A stretch of DNA of 64,000 bases from JAQTRU01 sp041645555 (GTDB taxonomy: Bacteria > Patescibacteriota > Patescibacteriia > Patescibacteriales > JAQTRU01), in the NCBI GenBank assembly GCA_041645555.1, contig JBAZPX010000002.1, positions 58,696 to 122,695 on the forward strand, given 5' to 3'. Both the position numbers and the translations under genes were made by a program. Positions 1-8,142 of this stretch are shown one piece after another; position 1 is the first letter of the stretch; the number at the start of each line of letters is the position of its first letter. Under the pieces are notes generated by a model. The model was not told the DNA's origin, did not search any database, and worked only from the letters and a program-made list of their open reading frames with translations.

Positions 1-253
1 GAAAAACCCCTAAAACCAGGATCGAGTTAAACAGCAAAGATAAATCCAACTGGCAGTAAAAAGGAGACACCAACCCGAAAAACCACATAGCATAGTATAC
101 CGCCAGGCAGGTAAGCCCCAGAAAATAAAGGACTTTATCCTTTGCCGAAATACTTTTCTGCCGGATAGTGCCGCTGAAAATTATAAGCAACACCGATAGA
201 ATGAATAGGAGAAAGAGCCTAAAGCCCCAAAAATAAAAACAGGCGATTGTCAT
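1..253 (-). CDS. Partial membrane protein, N-terminal part
   Basis: The reading frame runs off the left edge and starts at an ATG at 253 preceded by a GGAGG ribosome site (261-266). The visible 84 residues begin MTIACFYFWGFRLFLLFILS and contain two or three hydrophobic segments, so this is an integral membrane protein. It is transcribed away from the glycosyltransferase and O-antigen ligase-like genes and could belong to a surface-polysaccharide locus, but that is inference from position. No family was recognised. Confidence 0.6.
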   Translation of the reverse strand, partial: MTIACFYFWGFRLFLLFILSVLLIIFSGTIRQKSISAKDKVLYFLGLTCLAVYYAMWFFGLVSPFYCQLDLSLLFNSILVLGVF

Positions 254-490
254 ATTTTTTCCTCCCAACCCTTTGTGGCGAAGTCCAATATTATCCCGAT
301 GACGCAAAGAACGGCGCAAAGCAAAAAAGCGAATGGGAACACGGAGGGGAAATAAATGAAGTAGAAAAAAATTTCGCCCTCGTTGCCAGCGTACCCCAGT
401 GTATTAAAGAACATTTCCATAGCCCCCCATTATCAGGATTATCGGGTTATCAAATTATTTACATATTAGTATATTCAAGCCAAAAGTCAA

Positions 491-1183
491 ATGATTAGCA
501 TCATCATCCCAATTTATAACCAGGCGGATAAGCTGCATAAATGTTTAGATAGTATCTTGGCGCAGACTTACAGAGATTACGAAGTTATTATTGTTGATGA
601 CGGTTCAAGCGATGATGTCCAAAAAATTATTAAAAAGTACGAGGGCAAGTTAATTGTTAAATGTCAAAAGTCAAAAGTCAATCTAGGCGCGCCCGCGGCC
701 CGGAATAGGGGATTTAGGGAAAGCAGGGGGGGGTATTTGTTTTTCTGCGATGCTGACGTGGTTTTAGCTTCCTGTGCCCTGGAAACGATGCTTATGGCCT
801 TAAAAAGCCATCCGGAGGCCGGCTATGCCTATTCCTCTTTCTTTTGGGGCAGAAAACTTTTTAAATTAGGGCCGTTTTCGGAAGAAAGATTAAAACAGAT
901 GCCCTATATTAATACTATGTCCTTGATAAGAAGGGAGGCTTTCCCTAAAGGGGGCTGGGACGAATCAATAAAAAAGTTCCAGGACTGGGATTTATATTTA
1001 ACCATGCTGGAAAACGGCCATAAAGGTTTCTGGCTTGATAAAGTTTTATTTAAAATCAAGCCGGGGGGGACAATAAGCTCCTGGCTGCCGTCTTTTACCT
1101 ATAAACTCCTGCCGTTTCTGCCTAAAGTTAAAAAGTATAAAGAAGCGTTAAAGATAATAAAAAGTAAACATCATTTACTCTAA
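491..1183 (+). CDS. Family 2 glycosyltransferase (GT-A fold)
   Basis: A 230-aa protein that probably transfers a sugar from a nucleotide-sugar donor to a surface glycan at the inner face of the membrane. The N-terminus ISIIIPIYNQ (residues 2-11) and VDDGSSDD (35-42) form the nucleotide-binding part of the GT2 fold. GAPAARNRG (66-74) and the metal-binding DAD (87-89, in FFCDADV) are typical, and QDWDLYL downstream matches the usual catalytic-base region. There is no membrane segment. The DUF192 gene follows 4 bp downstream and an O-antigen ligase-like gene comes next, which suggests glycan assembly. Donor and acceptor cannot be told from sequence. Confidence 0.9.
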   Translation: MISIIIPIYNQADKLHKCLDSILAQTYRDYEVIIVDDGSSDDVQKIIKKYEGKLIVKCQKSKVNLGAPAARNRGFRESRGGYLFFCDADVVLASCALETMLMALKSHPEAGYAYSSFFWGRKLFKLGPFSEERLKQMPYINTMSLIRREAFPKGGWDESIKKFQDWDLYLTMLENGHKGFWLDKVLFKIKPGGTISSWLPSFTYKLLPFLPKVKKYKEALKIIKSKHHLL

Positions 1184-1187
1184 GCCT

Positions 1188-1646
1188 ATGTTTAAAAAAA
1201 TAATATTTTTTGTCGGCCTCTTGGCGGTTTTAGTTATTGCCACCTCGTTAGTTCTTTCCCTATCCAACGCAAAAAGGAAAACGGAAATGATCAAAATAAA
1301 CGGTGCGGAGATTAAAGTTGAAGTTGCCAAAACATCGGCCGAGTACTACCAAGGACTATCCGGACGGGATGATTTGTGCCAAAATTGCGGCATGCTTTTT
1401 GTATTCGCCGACAAAACGGAAAGAACCTTTGTTATGCGCGGCATGCTTTTCCCGATAGATATTATCTGGATTGACGGAGAAAAAATTGTTAAAATAGATA
1501 AAGATCTGCCGCCACCGGTTTCTAATTCCGGGGATGGCGGAGAATATAAAAGCGGCCAGCCGGTTAACTATGTTTTAGAAGTAAAAAGCGGTTTCTGCCG
1601 GGAAAATAAGGTAAAGATAGGGGATAAAGCAGAGTATTTGAAATAA
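1188..1646 (+). CDS. DUF192 family protein, membrane-anchored
   Basis: A 152-aa protein with an N-terminal hydrophobic anchor or signal (residues 3-26) and a DUF192 domain. The family pattern is visible as YYQGLSGRDDL, GMLFVF, FVMRGMLFPIDIIWID and YVLEVKSGF. It is probably anchored outside the membrane. The biochemical function of DUF192 is not established. It lies 4 bp after the glycosyltransferase and 6 bp before the O-antigen ligase-like gene, so the three are probably co-transcribed. Confidence 0.88.
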   Translation: MFKKIIFFVGLLAVLVIATSLVLSLSNAKRKTEMIKINGAEIKVEVAKTSAEYYQGLSGRDDLCQNCGMLFVFADKTERTFVMRGMLFPIDIIWIDGEKIVKIDKDLPPPVSNSGDGGEYKSGQPVNYVLEVKSGFCRENKVKIGDKAEYLK

Positions 1647-1652
1647 GCGAAG

Positions 1653-3137
1653 ATGAAAAATTTATTTGACAGGAAAACCGGACAAATAATTTTAGTCATA
1701 TTCTTAGCGGAATTGTTTTCAATTTTTGCTTTTTTGCTGCCTGATTTTGAGAAGGCCGCTTTTTTTATTATCGCCGCTTTGGTCTTAGCCTTATCATTAA
1801 TCAAGCTGGAATATGGCATTTTAATACTTTTGGCGGAATTATTTATCGGGTCTAAGGGTTATCTATTTTATTTTGAAGACGGCGGAACAATAATTTCTAT
1901 CCGCCTCGCTTTATGGCTTATTGTGATGGCAGTCTGGCTGGGGAAATTATTAGCCAGCTGGATAAGAAACAGACAACGTCCTAAGTTAGAACCAAGCGGA
2001 AAGAATACTTATTTTTATTATTTTATTATTTTATTTTTATTCATTGCCTGGGGGATAACTAATGGTTTCCTAAACCATAACGGTTTCGGCAATACCTTCT
2101 TCGATTTTAACGGCTGGCTTTATTTTATCTTAATTTTTCCAATTTATGATTTTCTTAAAAATAAGGAAAATATTTATGATTTAGGCAGGGTTTTTCTGGC
2201 CGCTATAATTTGGCTAAGCGCCAAAACTTTTTTCCTGCTTTTTGCCTTTTCCCATATTTCATCTGACATAATTTTGGATCTCTACCAATGGGTGCGGACT
2301 ACCGGAGTCGGCGAAATAACACCGGTTGAAGGCGGCTTTTACCGCATATTTTTCCAGTCGCATATCTTTATCCTTGTCGGTTTCTTCATGCTCTTGGCCT
2401 TCTCTCCCTATTGGCCGCCAAAAAATAAAAAATTATTCATTATTTATTATTCATTATTTATTTTATTCCTGTCCGTTATCCTCATAAGTTTTTCCCGCAG
2501 TTTTTGGATAGGCCTGGCAATCGGTCTTTTATTTTATTATCTGATTACGGTTCTAAGAGAGAAATGGAAAGCTGCTCTAAAAATATCCGCGGTTCTGCTG
2601 GTTGCTGGAGCAGCCGCCATAATCTTGGCTTTAATTATTGTTAAATTTCCTTATCCTGCTCCCTTAGGCGGTTTTAATGCCGCTTCGCTTTTTTCCAACC
2701 GCTTAAGCAATCTAGGAGAAGCGGCTGTTTCTTCCCGCTGGCAGCTTCTGCCGCCCTTATGGACCGCCATAAAAAAGGCGCCAATTTTAGGCTCCGGTTT
2801 TGGCGCCACCGTTACTTATGAATCAAAAGACCCGCGGATCCTGGAGTCCAGCCCAACCGGGGAATATACAACCTACGCTTTTGAATGGGGCTGGCTGGAT
2901 ATCTGGTTAAAGTTAGGATTTTTCGGTTTATTGGCCTATTTATTACTTCTAGCTAAAATTATATATGACGGTCTTTTAGTAAAAAGCAGGCTGGGACTTG
3001 GCCTGGCTTTAGGACTCATAGTTATCGTAATCGTAAGTTTTTTTAGCCCCTATACCAACCATCCCCTGGGAATCGGCTACTTAATAATCGCCGCGGCGGC
3101 CATAGAAAGGCTTAAAGCCGGTAATAGTCTTGCCTAA
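1653..3137 (+). CDS. O-antigen ligase/polymerase-like membrane protein (Wzy_C type)
   Basis: A 494-aa polytopic membrane protein with about ten to twelve hydrophobic segments and a long soluble loop containing LYQWVRTTGVGEITPVEGGFYRIFFQ. The segment ISFSRSFWIGLAIGL resembles the SRS/G-x-W motif of the O-antigen ligase (Wzy_C/WaaL) superfamily, and the late loop GSGFGATVTYES is typical as well. Members join or polymerise lipid-linked glycans outside the cytoplasmic membrane. The GT2 gene in the same run supports a glycan role. Ligase and polymerase cannot be separated from sequence alone. Confidence 0.85.
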   Translation: MKNLFDRKTGQIILVIFLAELFSIFAFLLPDFEKAAFFIIAALVLALSLIKLEYGILILLAELFIGSKGYLFYFEDGGTIISIRLALWLIVMAVWLGKLLASWIRNRQRPKLEPSGKNTYFYYFIILFLFIAWGITNGFLNHNGFGNTFFDFNGWLYFILIFPIYDFLKNKENIYDLGRVFLAAIIWLSAKTFFLLFAFSHISSDIILDLYQWVRTTGVGEITPVEGGFYRIFFQSHIFILVGFFMLLAFSPYWPPKNKKLFIIYYSLFILFLSVILISFSRSFWIGLAIGLLFYYLITVLREKWKAALKISAVLLVAGAAAIILALIIVKFPYPAPLGGFNAASLFSNRLSNLGEAAVSSRWQLLPPLWTAIKKAPILGSGFGATVTYESKDPRILESSPTGEYTTYAFEWGWLDIWLKLGFFGLLAYLLLLAKIIYDGLLVKSRLGLGLALGLIVIVIVSFFSPYTNHPLGIGYLIIAAAAIERLKAGNSLA

Positions 3138-3226
3138 TTTTTTGTTATGCTGTATATTAAAGATTATGTTATTTAATTTTTCCACATGGCATGTCATGTG
3201 TTGCATGCTATGTGCTATATGAAAAT

Positions 3227-3691
3227 ATGCCTGACCAAATAATATCTCAAGACGGTTATGACAAATTAAAAAAAGAACTGGATTGTTTAACAAACGTCAG
3301 GAGAAAAGAAATCGCGGAAAGAATTGAGAAGGCTAAAGAGTTGGGGGATTTAAGCGAGAATGCCGAGTACCAGGATGCCAAAGACGAGCAGGCTTTTAAT
3401 GAAGGCCGGGTTATGGAAGTAACTAACCTCCTTAAAAATCTAACCGTCATTGAAAACGACCATGAGAAAAAGAGCGGAGTGGCTATGGGTTCAAAAGTAT
3501 TGGTAAAGAATAACGGCGGGATAGAAAAAGAATATATGATTGTAAGCTTTAACGAAGCTGACCCGATAGCCGGAAAAATCTCAAACGAATCGCCTTTGGG
3601 CGTGGCTTTTTTAGGCAAAAAGCAGGGGGATAAGGTAAGGGTTAATACCCCTAAAGGCGAAGCTGAATATGAAATTATAAAAATTGAATAA
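3227..3691 (+). CDS. greA: Transcription elongation factor GreA
   Basis: A 154-aa protein, the normal GreA length. GreA enters the RNA polymerase secondary channel and stimulates cleavage of backtracked transcripts. The N-terminal coiled coil (about 1-75) carries the conserved tip AKELGDLSENAEYQDAKDEQ, whose acidic residues act at the active site. The C-terminal FKBP-like domain includes GSKVLVKN, NEADPIAGKISNESPLGVAFLGKKQGD and the ending EYEIIKIE. I chose the ATG at 3227 (MPDQIIS), because the frame can extend 12 codons upstream but that extension is not conserved. The family assignment is secure. Confidence 0.97.
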   Translation: MPDQIISQDGYDKLKKELDCLTNVRRKEIAERIEKAKELGDLSENAEYQDAKDEQAFNEGRVMEVTNLLKNLTVIENDHEKKSGVAMGSKVLVKNNGGIEKEYMIVSFNEADPIAGKISNESPLGVAFLGKKQGDKVRVNTPKGEAEYEIIKIE

Positions 3692-3726
3692 ACCACAAAA
3701 TTCACATTTTCATCTTGGAGGGAAAG

Positions 3727-3852
3727 ATGTTAAAAAAATTTTTGTTTTTTTTGATTGATTTTTTCATCCTTCCCGTTGTGGGCCGCTTGACCTATATAAT
3801 CTCTGGGTATTGGCCCCCACTTCATTTGGATGACGGGAGACCGAAAAAATAA
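3727..3852 (+). CDS. 41-aa single-span membrane peptide
   Basis: A short frame starts at an ATG preceded by GGAGGGAAAG, a strong ribosome site. The product MLKKFLFFLIDFFILPVVGR... has one hydrophobic segment followed by a short polar tail ending DDGRPKK. It lies between greA and an intrinsic terminator at 3875, so it may share the greA transcript. No family was recognised. The ribosome site and placement support it, but the length alone would not. Confidence 0.45.
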   Translation: MLKKFLFFLIDFFILPVVGRLTYIISGYWPPLHLDDGRPKK

Positions 3853-3874
3853 TTTGAAAAGTGCAACAAAAAGA

Positions 3875-3905
3875 GCCGCTACCGCAAAGCGGCCTTTTTT
3901 CTTTG
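3875..3905 (+). terminator. Intrinsic terminator after greA
   Basis: GCCGCT (3875-3880) pairs with AGCGGC (3888-3893) around a short loop and is followed by a run of T. It separates the greA unit from lysS. Confidence 0.85.
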
Positions 3906-3966
3906 ACTTTTAGATAAAAATGTCTTAAAATATTAATATTAATTAACGTATTAAATTACTAACTAT

Positions 3967-5451
3967 ATGCCTGATACCAACAAGGTAAGCGAATATGAAG
4001 AAAGAATAAAGAAACTGGAAAATCTTAAAAAAGAAGGAATTAACCCGTATCCGGCAAAAACCAAAAGAACGCATCTAATTAAGGCGGCTCTTTTAGATTT
4101 CGCCAAATTGGAAAAGGGAAAAGAAAAAATCTCCCTGGCCGGCCGCTTGCGCAGCCTGCGCTCCCATGGCAATCTGACCTTTGCCAATCTGGAGGACGAA
4201 AGCGGAAAAATCCAGATTGCCGTTTCCAAAAAAGAAATCGGGGATAAAAATTATAAAATTTTTGAAAAATTTATAGATATGGGCGATTTTATTGAGGTGG
4301 AGGGGGAGTGCTTTTTAACGCATAAAGGCGAGAAAAGCGTTTTGGCTAAAAACTGGAAGCTTCTGGCTAAAGCTCTAAGGCCTCTGCCGGATAAGTGGTC
4401 GGGCCTTAAAGACGAAGAAGAACGATTTAGAAAAAGGTATTTGGATATTATATTTAATCCGGAGGTAAAAGAAATGATAGGGAAAAGAGCTAAGTTTTGG
4501 CAAGCAACCCGCGAATTTTTAATTAAAAAAGGATTTTTAGAAATAGAAACTCCGGTTTTAGAAATTACTACCGGCGGCGCTGATGCCCGGCCGTTCATAA
4601 CTCACCACAACGCCTTGAATTTAGACGCTTATTTGCGCATCTCGGCCGGGGAACTTTGGCAGAAAAAATTAATGGTCGCCGGCCTGGAAAAAGTTTTTGA
4701 AATCGGCCGGATTTTTAGGAATGAAGGCATGGATTCGGAGCATCTGCAGGATTACTCCCAGATGGAATTTTACTGGGCTTATGCCGACTACGAGGAGGGA
4801 ATGAAACTGGTGGAGGAAATGTATAAATATATCGCCCAGGAAGTCTTCGGCACGCTTAAATTTAAAATCAGGGGCTTTGAGGTTGACTTAAGTAAAACCT
4901 GGGAAAGATATGATTATCAAAAAACAATAAAAAAATATACCGGCGTTGATATTTTAAAAGCTAAAGAAAAAGAAATAAAAGATAAGCTTAATGAATTAAA
5001 GGTGGAGTACGACAAGAAGGGCTTTAATATCACGCGGGCCATTGATAATCTTTGGAAATATTGCCGCCGGCAGATTAGCGGCCCGGGCTTCTTAGTCGGA
5101 GCGCCAATTACGGTTTCGCCTTTGGCCAAGCGGGATGACAAAGATCCGGAAACCGCCCAGCGTTTTCAGGTAATTCTGGCCGGCTCGGAACTCGGCAACG
5201 GCTACAGCGAATTAAACGACCCGACTGACCAGGAAAAAAGATTTAGAGAGCAGCAAAAACTAAGGGAAGCAGGAGATGAAGAAGCCCAAATGTTTGATAA
5301 AGATTTTGTTGAAGCTTTGGAATACGGCATGCCCCCGACCTGCGGTTTTGGCTTTTCCGAACGGCTGTTTGCTTTTTTAATGGATAAACCGGCCCGGGAA
5401 ACCCAGATTTTCCCTTTGATGCGCCCGAAATGGCGAGAAGATAGTAAATAG
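3967..5451 (+). CDS. lysS: Lysyl-tRNA synthetase, class II
   Basis: A 494-aa enzyme that charges tRNA-Lys with lysine. The N-terminal OB-fold anticodon-binding domain contains ISLAGRLRSLRSHGNLTFANLEDESGKIQ. The class II catalytic domain has a motif 1 region around KRYLDIIFNPEV, motif 2 FEIGRIFRNEGMDSEHLQDYSQMEFYWAY, and motif 3 GFGFSERLFAFLMDKPARETQIFPLMRP. Length and motif order match the bacterial LysS family. A small 140-aa gene begins 8 bp after the stop. Confidence 0.97.
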   Translation: MPDTNKVSEYEERIKKLENLKKEGINPYPAKTKRTHLIKAALLDFAKLEKGKEKISLAGRLRSLRSHGNLTFANLEDESGKIQIAVSKKEIGDKNYKIFEKFIDMGDFIEVEGECFLTHKGEKSVLAKNWKLLAKALRPLPDKWSGLKDEEERFRKRYLDIIFNPEVKEMIGKRAKFWQATREFLIKKGFLEIETPVLEITTGGADARPFITHHNALNLDAYLRISAGELWQKKLMVAGLEKVFEIGRIFRNEGMDSEHLQDYSQMEFYWAYADYEEGMKLVEEMYKYIAQEVFGTLKFKIRGFEVDLSKTWERYDYQKTIKKYTGVDILKAKEKEIKDKLNELKVEYDKKGFNITRAIDNLWKYCRRQISGPGFLVGAPITVSPLAKRDDKDPETAQRFQVILAGSELGNGYSELNDPTDQEKRFREQQKLREAGDEEAQMFDKDFVEALEYGMPPTCGFGFSERLFAFLMDKPARETQIFPLMRPKWREDSK

Positions 5452-5459
5452 TTAATTGC

Positions 5460-5882
5460 ATGACTTTAATAAAAAATTTTTTTCAAGAGATTTTATGTCT
5501 AGAAGCTCTCGTCGGCATTCTTTTGATACTATCAATGATATGTCAATTCCGGTTGCAAAGTCTCAATCAAGAAATTGTAGAATTACAAAATGAAATCACT
5601 AATAATAAAATTAACCAAACGATGAACCAAAGTTCAGATATACAAACGAAATTATTTATATCTGATCAAAGTTGGGAAACTAAAACAAAAGAAAAAATGA
5701 AGGGTGAGTTTCAAAAGGCCATTGGTGAAGAAAATGACAAATTTGAAAGTACTAATGCGGATAAATCTAGTATTATAGGAGACTATCAGGGGAAACAAAG
5801 CAAATGGATTTTTTTCTTCTGGTCTTCGATCGGATTTTCACTAATATTGTATATTTTAATTTTGGAAAGAAGAATAAAATAG
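5460..5882 (+). CDS. Hypothetical membrane protein with central coiled coil
   Basis: A 140-aa protein with a hydrophobic segment near the N-terminus (about 12-30) and another near the C-terminus (WIFFFWSSIGFSLILYILIL). The polar stretch between them looks helical (LQSLNQEIVELQNEITNNKINQ). The likely layout is a hairpin with both ends in the membrane. Codon use is more AT-rich than in lysS. No family was recognised. Confidence 0.55.
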   Translation: MTLIKNFFQEILCLEALVGILLILSMICQFRLQSLNQEIVELQNEITNNKINQTMNQSSDIQTKLFISDQSWETKTKEKMKGEFQKAIGEENDKFESTNADKSSIIGDYQGKQSKWIFFFWSSIGFSLILYILILERRIK

Positions 5883-5889
5883 AAATTAT

Positions 5890-6498
5890 ATGGATTTAGG
5901 AATAGATAAACAACAAGCTGAAGAATTATTAAACAAATATATTAAAGATGACATCGTCAAGATGCATTGCTGGGAAAGCGAAGCCATAATGCGGGCATTG
6001 GCCAGGCATTTTAACGAGGATGACCCCGCCGTCGCTGAAGCTATGGCGGGCGAGTGGGGAATTATCGGGCTACTCCACGACATTGATTGGGACTTAACCA
6101 AAGATAACCCCAAAGAGCATACGGTCAAAGCCGTAGATATATTAAAACAGGCTGGAGCCAGCGATTTTTTAATAGAAACCATAGTTTCCCACGGTTATGG
6201 CAGCGAGCTTTGCGGAATAAATCAGAATAAAGTAAGGACCACGAAAATCCAGCATGCTTTGGCGGCCGCTGAAACTTTAACCGGCCTAATTATTGCCACG
6301 GCCTTAGTCCAGCCGGATAAAAAATTAGCTAGCGTCAAGTTAGAATCTTTAAAAAAGAAATTTAAAACCAAAGCTTTCGCCGCCAAATGCGATCGGGAAA
6401 TTATTATGGAATGTAAAAAAATAGGTTTATCTTTGGATGAATTTTTAGAGATTGGCTTAAAGGCCTTGCAGGGAATAGCTGATAAATTAGGATTATAA
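5890..6498 (+). CDS. HD-domain phosphohydrolase-like protein
   Basis: A 202-aa protein of the HD superfamily. MHCWESEAIMRALARHF, GLLHDIDWDLT (the HD doublet), KEHTVKAVDIL and IVSHGYGSEL supply the histidine and aspartate ligands in the expected order. Such proteins hydrolyse phosphate esters, often nucleotides, but the substrate is not clear here. The next gene (6502) starts 3 bp after the stop and is deoxyribosyltransferase-like, which hints at nucleotide metabolism or salvage. Confidence 0.8.
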   Translation: MDLGIDKQQAEELLNKYIKDDIVKMHCWESEAIMRALARHFNEDDPAVAEAMAGEWGIIGLLHDIDWDLTKDNPKEHTVKAVDILKQAGASDFLIETIVSHGYGSELCGINQNKVRTTKIQHALAAAETLTGLIIATALVQPDKKLASVKLESLKKKFKTKAFAAKCDREIIMECKKIGLSLDEFLEIGLKALQGIADKLGL

Positions 6499-6501
6499 AA
6501 T

Positions 6502-6921
6502 ATGAAAATAGTTATTTGCGGAAGCATGGCTTTCTCCGGAAAAATGGTCGAAATTGCCAATAAGCTAAAACAGGCCGGCCATAAAGCCGTCCTTCCCCGC
6601 AACACGGAAAATTATGCGGCTAGAAGTTTAAAAGAGGAGATTGGTTCAGAATCAACCGAAAATAAAATAAAGCACAATTTAATCAGGGAATATTACAATG
6701 AAATAAAAAATTCCGACGCGGTTTTAATAGTTAATGAAGATAAAAATAACATTCCTAATTATATCGGCGGAAATTCTTTTTTAGAGATGGGATTTGCCCA
6801 TGTTTTAAATAAAAAAATATTCATTCTTAACAGCCTGCCGGAAATGATTTATACTGATGAAATTAAAGCTATGCAGCCGGTTATTTTGGAAGGTGATTTA
6901 GACAAAATAAAAAAAGCTTAG
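6502..6921 (+). CDS. Nucleoside 2-deoxyribosyltransferase-like protein
   Basis: A 139-aa Rossmann-like protein. MKIVICGSMAFSGKM, NSDAVLIVNEDKN and GGNSFLEMGFAHVLNKKIFIL match the layout of the nucleoside 2-deoxyribosyltransferase/DUF4406-like superfamily, in which an acidic residue in the last motif acts in catalysis. It is probably co-transcribed with the preceding HD protein. The exact reaction is not proven; a regulatory nucleotide-binding role is also possible. Confidence 0.65.
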   Translation: MKIVICGSMAFSGKMVEIANKLKQAGHKAVLPRNTENYAARSLKEEIGSESTENKIKHNLIREYYNEIKNSDAVLIVNEDKNNIPNYIGGNSFLEMGFAHVLNKKIFILNSLPEMIYTDEIKAMQPVILEGDLDKIKKA

Positions 6922-6943
6922 CCAACGAGCAGCTAAGCTTTCA
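6911..6943. terminator. Bidirectional terminator between convergent genes
   Basis: AAAGCTTAGC and GCTAAGCTTT form a strong stem with A/T runs on both sides. It lies between the deoxyribosyltransferase-like gene (+) and the 136-aa gene (-). Confidence 0.75.
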
Positions 6944-6960
6944 GAAAAAAAGCACGGATA

Positions 6961-7371
6961 TCACCTAATTTTGATAACTTTCACGCCCTCCGGGAAGGGA
7001 GCCTTGACGGTTCCGTCCTCTCTCAGGGCGAGAAAAACGTTTTCCGGAGAAGGCGGATTGCCGGGATCTCTCAGAACCTTTGTATAAATCACGACGCCGC
7101 TGGGCTTGCCCAAATCGTCTACCAGAATGAACCTGTCTCTGGTCGACAATTCCTCGAAAGTCCGAGAAACTTTTATCACTTCGGCATCGTCAGGGACCGA
7201 AGAAAACGCCCCGAAAAAAACAGATACGGCTGTCAGTGGCCCTAATGATGCGCCAGAAAAATTCCTTGGTTCAACCGGAAACTCAAGCTTTTCCATAAGA
7301 ATCGGTTCACTGTCCTTGACCGCTACCGAGTAAATAAACCAGTCTCCAGGCCGCAACTCTCCAAAAATCAT
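6961..7371 (-). CDS. Hypothetical 136-aa protein
   Basis: The product begins MIFGELRPGDWFIYSVAVKDSEP and ends PEGVKVIKIR. It looks like a small beta-rich protein with no membrane segment. Its ATG follows GGAGAAACACC, and a good promoter lies at 7421-7449. Base composition is visibly more GC-rich than its neighbours, similar to the lipoprotein genes near 56.5 kb. No family was recognised. Confidence 0.6.
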   Translation of the reverse strand: MIFGELRPGDWFIYSVAVKDSEPILMEKLEFPVEPRNFSGASLGPLTAVSVFFGAFSSVPDDAEVIKVSRTFEELSTRDRFILVDDLGKPSGVVIYTKVLRDPGNPPSPENVFLALREDGTVKAPFPEGVKVIKIR

Positions 7372-7420
7372 GGTGTTTCTCCTTTCTTAAAACGAGCGTT
7401 AGTTTTTGGGGGATTATAAT

Positions 7421-7449
7421 ATAATATTCTATCACCTAACTTTTGTCAA
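7421..7449 (-). promoter_or_regulatory. Sigma70-type promoter for the 136-aa gene
   Basis: On the minus strand TTGACA (7444-7449) and TATTAT (7421-7426) are separated by 17 bp and point at the gene starting at 7371. Confidence 0.65.
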
Positions 7450-7452
7450 TAA

Positions 7453-8079
7453 ATGCCTGAAGATAAAAACTTAAAACAAATTTTAAATTTTCTGCATGAA
7501 GCGGGAGAATTGAAAAAAGCTTACCGGTTTAGCGAGAATTTATGCAAAGAAAAATTCGGCGATTCCAGCGCCGACCATTCCTGGCGGCTGGCTTTAATGA
7601 GCTTTATAATCGCCGGGGAAATCAAAGCTCCCGTGAATATTTTAAAGGTTTTAAAGATTGCCCTTGTCCATGATTTGCCGGAAGCCATAACCGGAGACAT
7701 TGACTTTAGATTAATCGCCGCGGGAAAAATAACCAAAAAAGAAAAAAATAAACTTGAAGCCAAGGCGATGAAAAAATTTAAGAAACTTTTGCCGCCAAAA
7801 ATCGGCCGGGAAATTTATAATCTTTGGCTTGAATATGAAACAGGAGAGACGAAAGAAGCGAAATTTGTTAAAACGCTTGATAAAATGGAGTCTATATTGT
7901 TTTTTAATGAAGTTAAAAATAAAAATAAGATCGATGTGCCGGATTTAATCGGTACATATGGGAATAAACAGGTAGACCAATTCCCTAAATTAAAAAATAT
8001 TTTTGAACTAGTGAAAAGAGAACTAAAGAACGAATTTAAAAAAACTGACTTTCCCTGGAAAAAAGAATACAATATTTAA
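7453..8079 (+). CDS. HD-domain 5'-deoxynucleotidase-like protein (YfbR/HDDC2 type)
   Basis: A 208-aa HD protein. GDSSADHSWRLALMSFII, KIALVHDLPEAITGDI and LDKMESILF match the HD_3/HDDC2 pattern of YfbR-like 5'-deoxynucleotidases, which remove phosphate from deoxynucleoside monophosphates. Metal ligands (H in ADHS, HD in VHDLPE, D in LDKME) are present. It is read rightward, away from the 136-aa gene. Substrate range is not determined. Confidence 0.82.
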   Translation: MPEDKNLKQILNFLHEAGELKKAYRFSENLCKEKFGDSSADHSWRLALMSFIIAGEIKAPVNILKVLKIALVHDLPEAITGDIDFRLIAAGKITKKEKNKLEAKAMKKFKKLLPPKIGREIYNLWLEYETGETKEAKFVKTLDKMESILFFNEVKNKNKIDVPDLIGTYGNKQVDQFPKLKNIFELVKRELKNEFKKTDFPWKKEYNI

Positions 8080-8095
8080 AAATTAATAATTCTTT

Positions 8096-8123
8096 CAGCC
8101 AAAGGCTGATCCGCCTCTGGCGG
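8096..8123. repeat. REP-like pair of palindromes upstream of serS
   Basis: Two adjacent small hairpins, CAGCC-AAA-GGCTG (8096-8108) and CCGCC-TCT-GGCGG (8111-8123), lie in the leader of serS. The arrangement resembles REP elements. A RAYT transposase is encoded at 61,667-62,323. Confidence 0.5.
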
Positions 8124-8142
8124 AAAATCTAAAATCAAAAAT

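Noticed and set aside
247..498. 83-aa frame between the partial membrane gene and the glycosyltransferase
   Set aside because: No ribosome site, no family, and it overlaps the start of the leftward gene. It looks like non-coding leader.
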